Assembly (NCBI RefSeq): GCF_001875655.1
Contig: NZ_MKEQ01000001.1
Location: 806,001 to 870,000 of the forward strand
Reading direction: 5' to 3'
Length of the DNA stretch: 64,000 bases
DNA from: Enterobacter hormaechei ATCC 49162
Lineage (GTDB): Bacteria; Pseudomonadota; Gammaproteobacteria; Enterobacterales; Enterobacteriaceae
Of the stretch, positions 30,511 through 41,104 are shown piece by piece. Under the pieces are notes generated by a model, which was not told where the DNA came from, ran no database searches, and was given only the letters and a program-made list of their open reading frames with translations. Position 1 is the first letter of the stretch. Every line of letters starts with the position of its first letter. The position numbers were made by a program, and so were the translations under genes.

Positions 30511-31269
30511 GTGGCGCGGATAACTAAAATCTCGATGACGCTCTGTGCTTTACTGTTTACCACACTCTCATTGACGCCAGCGGCGAACGCCTCTGAACAG
30601 GCGCGGCATTCTGCCGTACAAAAAACGCATCTGGCAAAAAGCACAGAACGTAAGAAAAAAACCACCAGTAAGACAGTTAAGAAAAAAACAACCGCTCAGA
30701 CCAAAAAGACCGCCTCCAGCAAAAGCAAAACTCTCCGTTCCGGCACGCACAAAACCACCCGCAAAACCGCCAGCCTGGTTAATGAAAAATGCACCGTGCG
30801 CAAAGGCCATAAAACGAAATGCGCTAAAGTGACGAAGCTGGCTGACGTGCATAAAGCGCGCATGCAGAAAGCGCAAAAAACGGCGATGAATAAACTGATG
30901 GGGCAAATTGGTAAACCGTATCGCTGGGGTGGCACCTCTCCCCGCACTGGTTTCGACTGTAGTGGGCTGGTCTATTATGCCTATAAAGATCTGGTGAAGT
31001 TCCGCATTCCGCGCACCGCCAATGAAATGTATCATCTGCGCGACGCTGCGCCTGTAAACCGTGGCGAACTGCAAAATGGCGATCTGGTGTTCTTCCGCAC
31101 CCAGGGTCGCGGCACGGCCGATCACGTTGGGGTGTATGTGGGTAACGGTAAATTTATCCAGTCACCGCGCAGCGGTCAGGACATTCAGATCACCTCCCTC
31201 AGCGAAGATTACTGGGTGCGCCACTATGTGGGTGCGCGCCGCGTAATGACGCCAAAAACCATCCGCTAA
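30511..31269 (+). CDS. mepH: Murein DD-endopeptidase MepH (NlpC/P60)
   Basis: A 252-aa exported protein that cleaves D-Ala-mDAP cross-links in peptidoglycan. The signal peptide (about residues 1-27) is followed by a very basic Lys/Thr/Ser-rich spacer (about residues 35-95), then the NlpC/P60 domain. The catalytic Cys lies in [13 protein letters not shown], the His in [12 protein letters not shown], and the third polar residue near [12 protein letters not shown] 30511 follows AGGGGA and matches the E. coli N-terminus (MARI...). The ATG at 30475 is not preferred. Confidence 0.93.
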   Translation: MARITKISMTLCALLFTTLSLTPAANASEQARHSAVQKTHLAKSTERKKKTTSKTVKKKTTAQTKKTASSKSKTLRSGTHKTTRKTASLVNEKCTVRKGHKTKCAKVTKLADVHKARMQKAQKTAMNKLMGQIGKPYRWGGTSPRTGFDCSGLVYYAYKDLVKFRIPRTANEMYHLRDAAPVNRGELQNGDLVFFRTQGRGTADHVGVYVGNGKFIQSPRSGQDIQITSLSEDYWVRHYVGARRVMTPKTIR

Positions 31270-31391
31270 TCCCTGCCCTGCCGCCTCCGTGGCAGGGTAA
31301 GTTCCTCTTTTGCATACCCTTTCAATTTGCTATTCTGTCCTTGTTGTCTGTAGGGTTATTGGCAACGTATAAAACTATAAGGAGAGAAGCA

Positions 31392-31973
31392 ATGTCGTTC
31401 GAATTACCTGCACTACCGTATGCAAAAGACGCCCTGGCCCCGCATATTTCTGCGGAAACCCTGGAGTACCATTACGGCAAGCATCACCAGACCTATGTCA
31501 CCAACCTGAATAATCTGATCAAAGGTACCGATTTCGAAGGCAAAACGCTGGAAGAGATCGTGCGCAGTTCAGACGGTGGCGTATTCAACAATGCCGCTCA
31601 GGTGTGGAACCACACCTTCTACTGGCACTGCCTGGCACCGAATGCAGGCGGGGAACCTACCGGTGATCTAGCCGCAGCGATTAACGCCGCGTTCGGCAGC
31701 TTCGCGGATTTCAAAGCGAAGTTTACTGACGCCGCCGTTAAAAACTTTGGCTCCGGCTGGACCTGGCTGGTAAAAGAAGCCGATGGCAAACTGGCTATCG
31801 TATCCACCTCGAATGCGGGTACCCCTCTGACCACCCGCGCAACGCCGCTGATGACCGTGGACGTATGGGAACACGCCTATTACATTGATTACCGTAATGC
31901 GCGCCCGAACTACCTGGAACACTTCTGGGCACTGGTAAACTGGGAATTTGTTGCGAAGAACTTCGCCGCGTAA
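31392..31973 (+). CDS. sodB: Iron superoxide dismutase SodB
   Basis: Cytosolic Fe-SOD, 193 aa. Iron ligands H27, H74, D157 and H161 are all at canonical positions ([25 protein letters not shown]). AAGGAGAG precedes the ATG at 31392. The frame upstream to 31341 is not coding. In E. coli sodB is Fur-dependent and its mRNA start region is a RyhB target; the leader here was not tested for pairing. Confidence 0.98.
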   Translation: MSFELPALPYAKDALAPHISAETLEYHYGKHHQTYVTNLNNLIKGTDFEGKTLEEIVRSSDGGVFNNAAQVWNHTFYWHCLAPNAGGEPTGDLAAAINAAFGSFADFKAKFTDAAVKNFGSGWTWLVKEADGKLAIVSTSNAGTPLTTRATPLMTVDVWEHAYYIDYRNARPNYLEHFWALVNWEFVAKNFAA

Positions 31974-31978
31974 GAGAC

Positions 31979-32009
31979 ACGCAGAAGGGGCAGCCCTTCT
32001 GCGTTTTTG
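31979..32009 (+). terminator. sodB terminator
   Basis: ACGCAGAAGGG and CCCTTCTGCG form a long stem with a short GCAG-type loop, followed by TTTTTGTTT. It also lies at the 3' end of convergent ydhP. Confidence 0.88.
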
Positions 32010-32010
32010 T

Positions 32011-33177
32011 TTATTCCGCCGTACACACCGCTTCAGGCTGTTTACGACCAGACATCATCACCAGCAGCAGGCCGAGTGCGGCAATGATTGCCCCCATCAC
32101 CGGCACGAAGCTGTAACCCAAACCACCTGAGATGACCGCCCCGCCCGCTGCGGCCCCCAGCGCATTGCCCAGGTTAAACGCGCCGATATTAACGGACGAA
32201 GAAAGCCCCGGCGCTTCGTGTGCGACGCGCATCACGCGCATCTGCAACGGTGGCACCACGGCAAAGGTTGCGGCGCCCCACACCACCATGGCAATCGCAG
32301 CGCCCACTTCGTTACGCGCCAGCCACGGAATAGCGACCATGATGACAATCAGCAGGGTTAAGAAGCCTTTTAACGTCCCGCTGACGGAGTGGTCGGCAAA
32401 TTTTCCGCCGAGATAGTTGCCAATCGAAAATCCGACGCCAATCAGCACCAGCATCGCGGTAACAAAGAGTGGCGTTGCGTGGGTAATGTCGTGCAGCACC
32501 GGGGAGATATAGGTATAAAGGGTGAACATCGCCCCCGCCCCCAGCACCGTGGTGAGCAGCGCGGAAAGCACCTGGGGACGCATCAGCACCGCCAGCTCCT
32601 TACGCACTTCCGGACGTTCTCCGGCACTCCCCTTTGGCAAAGAGAAGAACAGCGCGACCATGGCGACCACGCCCAGCACCGCGGTGGCGAGGAAAGACAT
32701 ACGCCAGCCGATGGCTTCTCCCAGCCAGGTGGCTGCCGGAACGCCGCCGATATTAGCGATGGTCAGGCCCATAAACATGGTGGCAACCGCACTGGCCTGC
32801 TTATGTTTTGGCACCACGCTGGCAGCAACAACCGAGCCCAGTCCGAAGAAGGCGCCATGGTTCAGGCTGGTCAGAATGCGCGAAAGCATCAGCGTGGTGT
32901 AATCAGGCGAAATCGCGGAAAGCACATTTCCGAGAGTGAAAATTGCCATCAGGAAAATCAGCGCATTGCGGCGCGCACGGTGCGAAAGCAGCAGCGTCAT
33001 CAGCGGCGCGCCCACCATTACGCCGATCGCGTAGGCGCTGATTAACATACCGGCCGCAGAGATAGAGACGTCCACCCCCCGGGCGATAACAGGCAATAAC
33101 CCCATTGGGGAAAATTCAGTGGTGCCAATCCCAAAAGCGCCAATCGCCAGGGCCAGCAGGGGAAAATTGATTTTCAT
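32011..33177 (-). CDS. ydhP: MFS transporter YdhP (DHA1 family)
   Basis: A 388-aa inner-membrane transporter with 12 predicted helices, of the drug:H+ antiporter-1 / AraJ-like group. The MFS motif between helices 2 and 3 appears as GAPLMTLLLSHRARRNALI, and SRILTSLNHGAFFGLG is the helix-4 signature. The substrate is unknown. Start MKINFPLLALAIGAFG at 33177 matches E. coli; ten more codons upstream are not used. Confidence 0.93.
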   Translation of the reverse strand: MKINFPLLALAIGAFGIGTTEFSPMGLLPVIARGVDVSISAAGMLISAYAIGVMVGAPLMTLLLSHRARRNALIFLMAIFTLGNVLSAISPDYTTLMLSRILTSLNHGAFFGLGSVVAASVVPKHKQASAVATMFMGLTIANIGGVPAATWLGEAIGWRMSFLATAVLGVVAMVALFFSLPKGSAGERPEVRKELAVLMRPQVLSALLTTVLGAGAMFTLYTYISPVLHDITHATPLFVTAMLVLIGVGFSIGNYLGGKFADHSVSGTLKGFLTLLIVIMVAIPWLARNEVGAAIAMVVWGAATFAVVPPLQMRVMRVAHEAPGLSSSVNIGAFNLGNALGAAAGGAVISGGLGYSFVPVMGAIIAALGLLLVMMSGRKQPEAVCTAE

Positions 33178-33338
33178 GAATGAACTCCGGATGCCGTGTC
33201 CTGACACGACACAGAACTAAGAAGTCAAAAGCATGACATCAATCACAAAAAATGAGAAGTTAACATTTTGGCAAAAGATTTTTGCCGGAGAAGGAACAGT
33301 TGCAGAAAGAGAGGGAGAAGCGTCTCCCCCTGTGTAAA

Positions 33339-33428
33339 TCAGTGCAGCGCAGCCGTTAATCCACCGGCGACGATTAGAGCAAGAACAACAATGGTGGTAA
33401 ACAGCGAAAACTTCAGATCGGTACTCAT
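33339..33428 (-). CDS. cydH: Cytochrome bd-I accessory subunit CydH (YnhF)
   Basis: A 29-aa one-helix membrane peptide. It begins MSTDLKFSLFTTI, has the helix core IVVLALIVAGGL, and ends TAALH. This closely matches E. coli YnhF/CydH, the small subunit that caps a quinol/oxygen-accessible site in cytochrome bd-I. AAGGAG lies eight bases before the ATG. It stands between ydhP and purR, as in E. coli, and is too short for ordinary gene callers. Confidence 0.92.
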   Translation of the reverse strand: MSTDLKFSLFTTIVVLALIVAGGLTAALH

Positions 33429-33665
33429 CAATTTTTCTCCTTTTATTCACCCTACGAAAAGTGAGCTTGCTCATTTTTACACAGTTCAGGTCAAAAATCT
33501 TCCAGGATTTAAACGGATATCCACTTTACCTCTTCCCCTTTTCATCAAGATAGGACAAAATTCCACGCTAAATTTATTAGCGTACCGGCCACTGACCCCC
33601 TCCTGACGTCCTGTGTCGTTTTCCCGGCGTGTCGCAACTCATGTTTGCGTAATAAGGGTGAGAGA

Positions 33666-33681
33666 AGGCAAACGTTTACCT
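33666..33681. promoter_or_regulatory. PurR operator O1 upstream of purR
   Basis: AGGCAAACGTTTACCT resembles the PurR box (ACGCAAACGTTTGCGT) with the central CAAACGTTT intact. It lies in the purR leader 45 bp before the ATG. With O2 it forms the pair known for purR autoregulation. Confidence 0.85.
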
Positions 33682-33725
33682 TCATATTTTTCAGGAGCTT
33701 AGGATATGGTCTGGAGTGACATTTA

Positions 33726-34751
33726 ATGGCAACAATTAAAGACGTAGCAAAACGCGCAAACGTTTCCACTACAACCGTATCACATGTTATTAACAAAACG
33801 CGTTTTGTCGCTGAAGAAACACGTAATGCCGTCTGGGCGGCAATCAAAGAACTGCACTACTCGCCGAGTGCGGTCGCCCGTAGCCTGAAGGTTAATCACA
33901 CCAAATCGATTGGCCTGCTGGCCACCAGCAGTGAAGCGGCCTACTTTGCTGAAATCATCGAAGCCGTAGAAAAAAACTGCTTCCAGAAAGGCTATACCCT
34001 GATTCTGGGCAACGCGTGGAACAACATTGAAAAACAGCGCGCTTACCTGTCGATGATGGCGCAAAAGCGCGTGGACGGCCTGCTGGTCATGTGCTCTGAA
34101 TACCCGGAGTCGGTCCTTTCCATGCTGGAAGAGTATCGCCACATTCCAATGGTGGTGATGGACTGGGGCGAAGCCCGCGCAGACTTCACCGACTCCGTGA
34201 TTGATAACGCCTTTGAAGGCGGTTACATGGCGGGGCGTTACCTGGTAGAACGGGGTCACCGTGAGATTGGCGTGATCCCGGGGCCGCTGGAGCGTAACAC
34301 CGGTGCTGGCCGTCTGGCCGGTTTCATGAAAGCGATGGAAGAGGCGCTGATCACCGTTCCGGAAAACTGGATTGTTCAGGGCGACTTTGAGCCGGAGTCG
34401 GGCTATCGCGCCATGCAGCAGATCGTCTCCCAGCCACATCGCCCTACCGCGGTGTTCTGCGGCGGCGACATCATGGCGATGGGCGCGCTCTGCGCGGCGG
34501 ATGAACTCGGCCTGCGCGTCCCGCAGGACATCTCGGTGATTGGCTATGACAACGTGCGCAACGCCCGCTTCTTTACCCCGGCGCTGACCACCATTCACCA
34601 GCCAAAAGATTCGCTGGGTGAAACGGCCTTCAATATGCTGATGGACAGGATCGTCAACAAGCGTGAACAGTCCCAGTCCATTGAAGTCCATCCGCGTCTG
34701 ATTGAACGCCGTTCCGTTGCGGACGGTCCGTTCCGCGACTACCGTCGTTAA
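33726..34751 (+). CDS. purR: Purine repressor PurR
   Basis: LacI-family repressor (341 aa) using hypoxanthine or guanine as corepressor to control purine biosynthesis genes. The N-terminal HTH is [23 protein letters not shown], with the hinge at [14 protein letters not shown]. The ligand-binding core contains [11 protein letters not shown] and [10 protein letters not shown]. Length equals E. coli PurR. Its own second operator lies inside the HTH codons. Confidence 0.98.
   Translation: MATIKDVAKRANVSTTTVSHVINKTRFVAEETRNAVWAAIKELHYSPSAVARSLKVNHTKSIGLLATSSEAAYFAEIIEAVEKNCFQKGYTLILGNAWNNIEKQRAYLSMMAQKRVDGLLVMCSEYPESVLSMLEEYRHIPMVVMDWGEARADFTDSVIDNAFEGGYMAGRYLVERGHREIGVIPGPLERNTGAGRLAGFMKAMEEALITVPENWIVQGDFEPESGYRAMQQIVSQPHRPTAVFCGGDIMAMGALCAADELGLRVPQDISVIGYDNVRNARFFTPALTTIHQPKDSLGETAFNMLMDRIVNKREQSQSIEVHPRLIERRSVADGPFRDYRR
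33754..33769. promoter_or_regulatory. PurR operator O2 inside purR
   Basis: GCGCAAACGTTTCCAC lies within codons for the HTH (RANVST). It starts 88 bp after O1, the same spacing as described for the two E. coli purR operators (+96 and +184). Confidence 0.85.
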
Positions 34752-34768
34752 TCCTGTTACGGGGTCAG

Positions 34769-35680
34769 CTATGCTGGCCCCCGTAACCACTCCCGGTTCA
34801 GCGTTTCGCTGTCACCAAGATAATCCAGCAGCCAGGCCATGGCGGGTGAGACGTCGTTTTGCTGCCACGTCAGACAGCACGCGGCATCCGGGAAGGGATT
34901 TTCCAGCGTCAGCGCCACCCACTCCCCCACGTCGATGCGCGGACGCGCAAAATGCACCGGCACCATGCCAACACACAGCCCCGCGCTCAGACAGGTGGCT
35001 GACGACTCCCAGTCCGGCGCGACCACGCGGCGCTGATTATCCAGCAGCCAGGTAATGCGCTTGGGCAGCGAACGGGAAGTATCTTCCAGCACCAGCGAAG
35101 GCCAGTTGCGCAAGGTGTCATCGCTCAACGGCCCTTCCAGCGCCGCCAGCGGGTGATCGCGCGCGACCACGCAGGTCCAGCTCAGCATGCCCATGTCGCG
35201 AAACGCGTAGCGCCCACCCACCGGGATCGCCTGGGTTGCACCAATCGCCATCTCTGCCCTGCCGTCCGCCAGCGCGTCCCAGACGCCGTTGAACACTTCC
35301 TGCGATACACGCAGTTCAACGTCGGAAAAATGACGATAGAAATCGACGATCATCTGCCGGGTCCGTTCCGGCTTAACGATATTATCTACCGCGATTGAGA
35401 GATGCCCGCGCCAGCCGTTGGCGATCTGCTGGCACTGCTCGCGGGTGATCTGCATTTTTTTGATAACAGACCGCCCTTCTTTCAAAAACCACGCTCCGGC
35501 AGGCGTGAGTTCTACATCGCGATGACGCCGCTCAAACAGCGGGACCGCCAGCCATGCTTCAAGCTGACGCACCGTATAGCTGATAGCCGAAGGAACGCGA
35601 TGCAGCTCCTGGGCGGCACCGGTGAAGCTGCCGTTACGCGCCACGGCATCGACCACTTCAAGGGAATAATCTGACCACAT
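34769..35680 (-). CDS. punR: LysR-family activator of purine nucleoside transport PunR
   Basis: A 303-aa LysR-type regulator; E. coli YdhB/PunR activates the divergent transporter gene punC. The winged HTH is LEVVDAVARNGSFTGAAQELHRVPSAISYTVRQLE, and the effector domain begins around residue 90 (GHLSIAVDNI). The frame opens at 35770, but MWSDYSLEVVDAV at 35680 matches orthologues. It is divergent from punC with a 113-bp shared promoter region. Confidence 0.93.
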   Translation of the reverse strand: MWSDYSLEVVDAVARNGSFTGAAQELHRVPSAISYTVRQLEAWLAVPLFERRHRDVELTPAGAWFLKEGRSVIKKMQITREQCQQIANGWRGHLSIAVDNIVKPERTRQMIVDFYRHFSDVELRVSQEVFNGVWDALADGRAEMAIGATQAIPVGGRYAFRDMGMLSWTCVVARDHPLAALEGPLSDDTLRNWPSLVLEDTSRSLPKRITWLLDNQRRVVAPDWESSATCLSAGLCVGMVPVHFARPRIDVGEWVALTLENPFPDAACCLTWQQNDVSPAMAWLLDYLGDSETLNREWLRGPA

Positions 35681-35793
35681 CTTTTGCCTGCAAAATTTTT
35701 GAATGGACCCGCCAAATATTAGCGTTTCACAAGCCGCTTTGCACTCCCTACACTCAGCGCCAACGTACACCTGCCTCCTCAGGAGAATAAACA

Positions 35794-36978
35794 GTGCAAC
35801 CCAGGAAAGGATTTTTAGTCTGGCTCGGCGGCTTAAGCGTGCTGGGCTTTTTGGCGACTGATATGTATCTGCCCGCCTTCGCCGCGATGCAGGAAGATTT
35901 GCAAACCCCTGCCGCCGCCATCAGCGCCAGTTTAAGCTTGTTCCTTGCTGGCTTTGCTTTTGCGCAATTACTGTGGGGGCCGCTCTCGGATCGTTTTGGC
36001 CGTAAACCTGTCTTGTTGCTGGGGCTGGCGATTTTTGCCGTAGGCTGTCTGGGCATGCTGTGGGTCCGCGATGCCGCCTGGCTACTGGCGCTGCGCTTTA
36101 TTCAGGCGGTCGGCGTCTGTGCCGCAGCGGTCACCTGGCAGGCGCTGGTGACCGATTATTATCCGGCCTCGCGCACTAACCGCATTTTCGCCACCATTAT
36201 GCCGCTGGTTGGCCTGTCACCGGCCCTCGCCCCGCTGCTGGGCAGCTGGATCCTGGCGCATTTCGACTGGCAGGCCATTTTTGCCACGCTCTTTGCCATC
36301 ACGCTGGTGCTCATGCTGCCCGCATTCGGGCTTAAACCAGCGCATAAAAAAGAGACACATCCGGACGCGAAGCCCATTACTTTTACCTCCTTACTGCGGG
36401 CAAAAGCCTATCGCGGTAACGTGCTGATTTATGCCGCCTGCTCTGCCAGCTTCTTTGCCTGGCTGACCGGTTCGCCGTTCATTCTGCATGATATGGGCTA
36501 CAGCCCGGCGGCTATCGGCCTGAGCTACGTTCCACAGACCATCGCCTTCCTGGTGGGCGGTTATGGCTGTCGCGCCGCACTGCAAAAATGGGATGGCCAG
36601 CAGATGCTGCCCTGGTTACTGGTGCTGTATGCGTTAAGCGTGATTGCGACCTGGGGCGTAGGCTTTATTCCCGGCGCCGGGCTGGCAGAAATTTTGATTC
36701 CGTTCTGCGTCATGGCAATCGCGAACGGGGCCATCTACCCTATCGTTGTGGCCCAGGCGTTGCGTCCTTTCCCGCAGGCGACAGGCCGCGCTGCCGCGCT
36801 GCAAAATACCCTGCAACTTGGCCTGTGCTTCCTGGCCAGCCTCGTGGTCTCTGCGCTGATTGCCACCCCGCTGCTCACCACCACCAGCGTGATGCTGGTT
36901 ACCGTTGCGCTGGCAGGGCTGGGCTATCGCATGCAATCCTCTGCCCATCGCGCGCAGACAGAAACGTCGCACGCCTGA
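35794..36978 (+). CDS. punC: Purine nucleoside MFS importer PunC
   Basis: A 394-aa major-facilitator protein with 12 helices; E. coli PunC (YdhC) takes up adenosine and related nucleosides. The helix 2-3 motif is [16 protein letters not shown], and [25 protein letters not shown] is the helix-4 region. The start is GTG 35794 after AGGAGA, as in E. coli. Together with add, purR and punR it makes this area rich in purine salvage genes. Confidence 0.94.
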   Translation: MQPRKGFLVWLGGLSVLGFLATDMYLPAFAAMQEDLQTPAAAISASLSLFLAGFAFAQLLWGPLSDRFGRKPVLLLGLAIFAVGCLGMLWVRDAAWLLALRFIQAVGVCAAAVTWQALVTDYYPASRTNRIFATIMPLVGLSPALAPLLGSWILAHFDWQAIFATLFAITLVLMLPAFGLKPAHKKETHPDAKPITFTSLLRAKAYRGNVLIYAACSASFFAWLTGSPFILHDMGYSPAAIGLSYVPQTIAFLVGGYGCRAALQKWDGQQMLPWLLVLYALSVIATWGVGFIPGAGLAEILIPFCVMAIANGAIYPIVVAQALRPFPQATGRAAALQNTLQLGLCFLASLVVSALIATPLLTTTSVMLVTVALAGLGYRMQSSAHRAQTETSHA

Positions 36979-37098
36979 TTGCATGGGAAATTATGTTAAT
37001 AACCAGTGATTAGGTTGCTAACAATTTTCTGTTGAATCACCAAATTTTGCGGCCTATACTGAATTTGGTTCGATTAAATACGATAAATATTAAGTGTT

Positions 37099-37124
37099 AA
37101 CGGGAGCCGGAGTGCTCCCGTTTT
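37099..37124 (+). terminator. Hairpin with T run between punC and cfa
   Basis: AACGGGAGC and GCTCCCGTT form a stem with loop CGGAGT, followed by TTTTAC. It may end punC transcripts. The rest of the 298-bp gap holds the cfa promoter and leader; no other gene is seen in it. Confidence 0.6.
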
Positions 37125-37276
37125 ACCATGGAAGGCATTTCGGCAAGGGTCATCTCCCTTCCTCTGTTCTACGTCGGATATTAGCCTCACGGGCATTTAC
37201 CGTGAGATTTCTCACAAACCAAAAAAGCGTCTACGCTGTTTTAAGGTTCTGATCACAGCAAGGTGATGGAGAAGCT

Positions 37277-38425
37277 ATGAGTTCATCGTGTATAGAAGAA
37301 GTCAGCGTTCCGGACGATAACTGGTCCAGGATCGTCAGTGAACTGTTGGGACGTGCGGGCATTACGATTAATGGCGCATCCCCCTCCGATCCCCAGATCA
37401 AACATCCCGATTTTTTCAAACTCGTTTTACAGGAGGGATCGTTAGGGCTGGGTGAAAGCTATATGGACGGCTGGTGGGAGTGTGAGCGGCTGGATATGTT
37501 CTTCTCCAGCGTATTACGCGCCGGTCTTGAAAAACAGCTCCCTCGTCATTTCAAAGATACGTTACGTATCGCCTCCGCCCGCCTGTTCAATCTGCAAAGT
37601 AAAAAAAGGGCGTGGATCGTCGGTAAAGAGCATTACGACCTGGGCAACGATCTGTTCAGCCGTATGCTCGATCCTTTAATGCAGTACTCCTGCGGATACT
37701 GGAAAAAAGCGACCACCCTGGAAGAGGCGCAGCAGGACAAACTGCAACTGATCTGCGATAAATTGCAGTTACAGCCCGGTATGCGGGTGCTGGACATCGG
37801 CTGTGGCTGGGGTGGTCTTGCCTGGTTTATGGCGAAACATTTCGGCGTCAGCGTCGTCGGTGTCACCATTTCGGCTGAACAGCAGAAGATGGCGCAGGAA
37901 CGCTGTCTGGGTCTGGATGTTGATATTCGGCTTCAGGACTACCGCGACCTGAACGAGCAGTTCGACCGCATTGTTTCTGTAGGCATGTTCGAGCACGTGG
38001 GGCCGAAGAACTACAAGACCTACTTCGAGGTTGCCGATCGTAACCTGAAGCCTGACGGAATTTTCCTGCTACACACCATCGGCTCTAAGCGCACCGATAA
38101 CAATGTGGATCCCTGGATCAACAAATATATCTTCCCGAATGGCTGTTTACCCTCTGTTCGCCAGATAGCGAACGCCAGCGAACCGCACTTTATAGTGGAA
38201 GACTGGCATAACTTCGGTGCAGATTACGACACGACTCTGATGGCCTGGCATGAACGTTTCCAGGCTGCATGGCCTGAAATTGCCGACAACTATTCGGAAC
38301 GATTCAAACGGATGTTTAGCTATTATCTCAATGCCTGTGCGGGCGCGTTCCGCGCGCGGGATATACAGCTATGGCAGGTGGTGTTTAGTCGTGGTATTGA
38401 ACACGGTTTGCGTGTGGCCCGCTGA
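37277..38425 (+). CDS. cfa: Cyclopropane-fatty-acyl-phospholipid synthase
   Basis: SAM-dependent enzyme adding a methylene bridge to unsaturated acyl chains of membrane phospholipids; 382 aa. The N-terminal domain (1-100) is followed by the methyltransferase fold with SAM motif VLDIGCGWGGLAWFMAKHFG. VSVGMFEHVGPKNY holds the Glu and nearby bicarbonate-site residues. GGAG precedes the ATG. It is near-identical to E. coli Cfa. Confidence 0.98.
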   Translation: MSSSCIEEVSVPDDNWSRIVSELLGRAGITINGASPSDPQIKHPDFFKLVLQEGSLGLGESYMDGWWECERLDMFFSSVLRAGLEKQLPRHFKDTLRIASARLFNLQSKKRAWIVGKEHYDLGNDLFSRMLDPLMQYSCGYWKKATTLEEAQQDKLQLICDKLQLQPGMRVLDIGCGWGGLAWFMAKHFGVSVVGVTISAEQQKMAQERCLGLDVDIRLQDYRDLNEQFDRIVSVGMFEHVGPKNYKTYFEVADRNLKPDGIFLLHTIGSKRTDNNVDPWINKYIFPNGCLPSVRQIANASEPHFIVEDWHNFGADYDTTLMAWHERFQAAWPEIADNYSERFKRMFSYYLNACAGAFRARDIQLWQVVFSRGIEHGLRVAR

Positions 38426-38431
38426 AAAATT

Positions 38432-38457
38432 AACCCCGGTTACCCGGGGTTATTTTT
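38432..38457. terminator. Terminator between cfa and ribE
   Basis: AACCCCGG-TTAC-CCGGGGTT is followed by ATTTTTTAT on the plus strand. It serves cfa and abuts the convergent ribE stop. Confidence 0.88.
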
Positions 38458-39098
38458 TATTCTTCTTCCACGGCCTTTATTATCGCCGCCTCTTTCGCCG
38501 CCAGCACGCGCTCAACGGTATCGACGACCGCCTGGGTCTGCGGATCGATTTCGATATTCACGCGCTGCCCCAGTTTTTTTGCGCCGAGCGTGGTACGTTG
38601 TAGCGTTTCAGGAATTAAATGTACGCAAAAACGCGTTGGCGTCACTTCACCGACGGTCAGACTAATCCCATCGATGCCAATAAATCCTTTATACAGGATG
38701 TATTTCATTAATGACGGATCCTGCACCTTAAACCAGATTTGACGGTTATTTTCCGAAGTGACGATTTTCGCCACTTCTGCGGTGGTCATAATATGGCCCG
38801 ACATCAGGTGCCCGCCAATCTCATCGCTGAATTTCGCCGCCCGTTCAACGTTGACGATGTCCCCCACCACCAGCTCACCCAGGTTAGTGATGCGCAGCGT
38901 CTCTTTCATTAAATCGAAACTGATCTGGTTACCGTTAATTTCAGTCACCGTCAGGCAGCAACCGTTATGCGCTATCGACGCCCCGGTTTCAATGCCGTCG
39001 AGCATATATTCAGGCAGCTCAACCACGTGAGTACGGAAATTTGGTTTTTCATCAATGGACACCACTTTGGCTGTGCCCTGCACAATACCAGTAAACAT
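38457..39098 (-). CDS. ribE: Riboflavin synthase (alpha subunit)
   Basis: Catalyses dismutation of two 6,7-dimethyl-8-ribityllumazine to riboflavin. It is 213 aa, made of two lumazine-binding repeats beginning [12 protein letters not shown] and [14 protein letters not shown]. The [10 protein letters not shown] and [10 protein letters not shown] segments mark the two halves. E. coli calls the same gene ribC. It overlaps the end of the cfa terminator and is divergent from mdtK. Confidence 0.96.
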   Translation of the reverse strand: MFTGIVQGTAKVVSIDEKPNFRTHVVELPEYMLDGIETGASIAHNGCCLTVTEINGNQISFDLMKETLRITNLGELVVGDIVNVERAAKFSDEIGGHLMSGHIMTTAEVAKIVTSENNRQIWFKVQDPSLMKYILYKGFIGIDGISLTVGEVTPTRFCVHLIPETLQRTTLGAKKLGQRVNIEIDPQTQAVVDTVERVLAAKEAAIIKAVEEE

Positions 39099-39323
39099 GC
39101 TTACAGCTCCTGTTCATTCCGAACGGCGATGACACCGTATAATCCCACCACAATAACAGTTGAAAAAACAGGTTGCCAGTGATGCGCAATTTCTGGCGAT
39201 TTTTTCACTAGATAATTAGTTAAACCCCGCTACAATAGCTGGCATCCCTCTGTTTTTTCTTCTTGCTGCCAGTTACGGCGGCCTTTTTAGTCTCTCAAAT
39301 AACTACAATACAAAGGTGTTCAC

Positions 39324-40697
39324 GTGCAGAAGTATATGATCGAAGCGCGTCAGTTATTGGCACTGGCAATACCGGTGATCGTCGCGCAGGTAGCCCAAAC
39401 CGCAATGGGATTTGTGGATACGGTAATGGCCGGTGGTTACAGCGCCACCGATATGGCCGCCGTGGCGATCGGAACCTCAATCTGGCTCCCGGCCATACTT
39501 TTTGGTCACGGCCTGCTGCTGGCGCTGACGCCTGTCATTGCACAGCTTAATGGCTCCGGTCGACGCGACCGCGTGGCCCATCAGGTGCGCCAGGGCTTCT
39601 GGCTGGCCGGAAGTGTCTCCGTGCTGATTATGATCGTCCTGTGGAACGCCGGGTATATTATCCGCGCCATGCATAATATCGACCCGGCCCTGGCAGATAA
39701 GGCGGTCGGTTATCTGCGCGCCCTGCTTTGGGGCGCCCCCGGCTATTTGTTCTTCCAGGTGGCACGTAACCAGTGTGAAGGGCTGGCAAAAACCAAGCCG
39801 GGCATGGTGATGGGTTTTATCGGCTTGCTGGTGAATATTCCCGTGAACTATATCTTTATTTACGGTCATTTTGGCATGCCGGAACTCGGCGGCGTGGGCT
39901 GCGGCGTGGCGACGGCTGCGGTGTACTGGGTGATGTTCGGCTGTATGATCACCTACATTAAACATGCGCGATCCATGCGTGATATTCGTAACGACACCAC
40001 GTTCAGCGCGCCTGACTGGACGCTCATGACCCGTCTCTTTCAGCTGGGGCTGCCCATTGCGCTGGCGCTGTTCTTCGAAGTGACGCTGTTTGCCGTCGTC
40101 GCCCTGCTGGTATCGCCGTTAGGGATTATCGATGTGGCAGGACACCAGATCGCGCTGAACTTCAGCTCTTTGATGTTCGTCCTGCCGATGTCCCTGGCAG
40201 CTGCGGTGACGATTCGCGTGGGCTTTCGACTGGGACAAGGCTCAACGCTGGATGCACAAACGGCGGCCCGCACCGGACTGGGCGTTGGCGTCTGCATGGC
40301 AGTTTGCACCGCGCTCTTTACGGTGCTGTTGCGTGAGCACATTGCCCTGCTCTATAACGACAACCCGGAAGTAGTGACCCTGGCCTCACATCTGATGCTG
40401 CTGGCCGCCATTTATCAGATCTCAGACTCCATTCAGGTGATTGGCAGCGGCGTGCTGCGTGGCTATAAAGATACGCGCTCTATCTTCTTTATCACCTTTA
40501 TCGCTTACTGGGTGCTGGGCCTGCCGTGTGGGTACATTCTGGCGCTCACGGATCTGGTGGTGGATCGCATGGGACCAGCCGGATTCTGGATGGGCTTTAT
40601 CATCGGCTTAACGTCAGCGGCCATTATGATGATGCTGCGCATGCGCTTCCTGCAACGTCAGCCGTCTGCGGTTATTTTGCAGCGCGCTGCACGTTAA
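39324..40697 (+). CDS. mdtK: Multidrug and toxin exporter MdtK (MATE family)
   Basis: A 457-aa cation-coupled efflux protein with 12 helices in two related halves. It is NorM-like, exporting fluoroquinolones and other cationic compounds. [27 protein letters not shown] is the first-half signature, with the conserved Asp in helix 1. The [21 protein letters not shown] region opens the second half. The start is GTG 39324 ([12 protein letters not shown]), as in E. coli. Confidence 0.96.
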   Translation: MQKYMIEARQLLALAIPVIVAQVAQTAMGFVDTVMAGGYSATDMAAVAIGTSIWLPAILFGHGLLLALTPVIAQLNGSGRRDRVAHQVRQGFWLAGSVSVLIMIVLWNAGYIIRAMHNIDPALADKAVGYLRALLWGAPGYLFFQVARNQCEGLAKTKPGMVMGFIGLLVNIPVNYIFIYGHFGMPELGGVGCGVATAAVYWVMFGCMITYIKHARSMRDIRNDTTFSAPDWTLMTRLFQLGLPIALALFFEVTLFAVVALLVSPLGIIDVAGHQIALNFSSLMFVLPMSLAAAVTIRVGFRLGQGSTLDAQTAARTGLGVGVCMAVCTALFTVLLREHIALLYNDNPEVVTLASHLMLLAAIYQISDSIQVIGSGVLRGYKDTRSIFFITFIAYWVLGLPCGYILALTDLVVDRMGPAGFWMGFIIGLTSAAIMMMLRMRFLQRQPSAVILQRAAR

Positions 40698-40850
40698 TGA
40701 CACAGTAGCCGCTGGCTGGCGGCTACTTTCTCTTCACTTTGCGCGGTAATGAAGCAATCGCGTGAAATCAGAGAGAAAAATGCATTTTCCCTCTTGCCAC
40801 CTTGGTGCTGTGCCGCTAATATTCGTCCCCGTTGTCACCGACAACACAAT

Positions 40851-40927
40851 GCGTTCATAGCTCAGTTGGTTAGAGCACCACCTTGACATGGTGGGGGTCG
40901 TTGGTTCGAGTCCAATTGAACGCACCA
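40851..40927 (+). tRNA. valV: tRNA-Val (anticodon GAC), first copy
   Basis: A 77-nt tRNA with CCA encoded. The acceptor stem is GCGTTCA/TGAACGC. The D-loop carries the AGCTCAGTTGGTTAGAGC pattern. The anticodon arm CCACC-TTGACAT-GGTGG gives anticodon GAC, and the T-loop is GGTTCGAGTCC. E. coli has the same valV-valW pair downstream of mdtK. Confidence 0.97.
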
Positions 40928-40931
40928 TCCT

Positions 40932-41008
40932 GCGTCTGTAGCTCAGTTGGTTAGAGCACCACCTTGACATGGTGGGGGTCGATGGTTCGAGTCCATTCAG
41001 ACGCACCA
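40932..41008 (+). tRNA. valW: tRNA-Val (anticodon GAC), second copy
   Basis: A 77-nt tRNA, four bases after the first. It is identical in the D and anticodon arms, differing in the acceptor stem (GCGTCTG/CAGACGC) and the T-stem edges. CCA is encoded. Probably cotranscribed with valV. Confidence 0.97.
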
Positions 41009-41104
41009 ATCTGTTTTCTCTCTGTAATTCCTCAATTTTATCCTCTGATATCCCGTGACATTGCTGACTTATAATGTCGAGCGTAGGCAGAGCGTTTTTC
41101 CTCG

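Noticed and set aside
33780..34790. 336-codon antisense frame opposite purR
   Set aside because: A shadow of purR codon usage; no domain and no promoter context.
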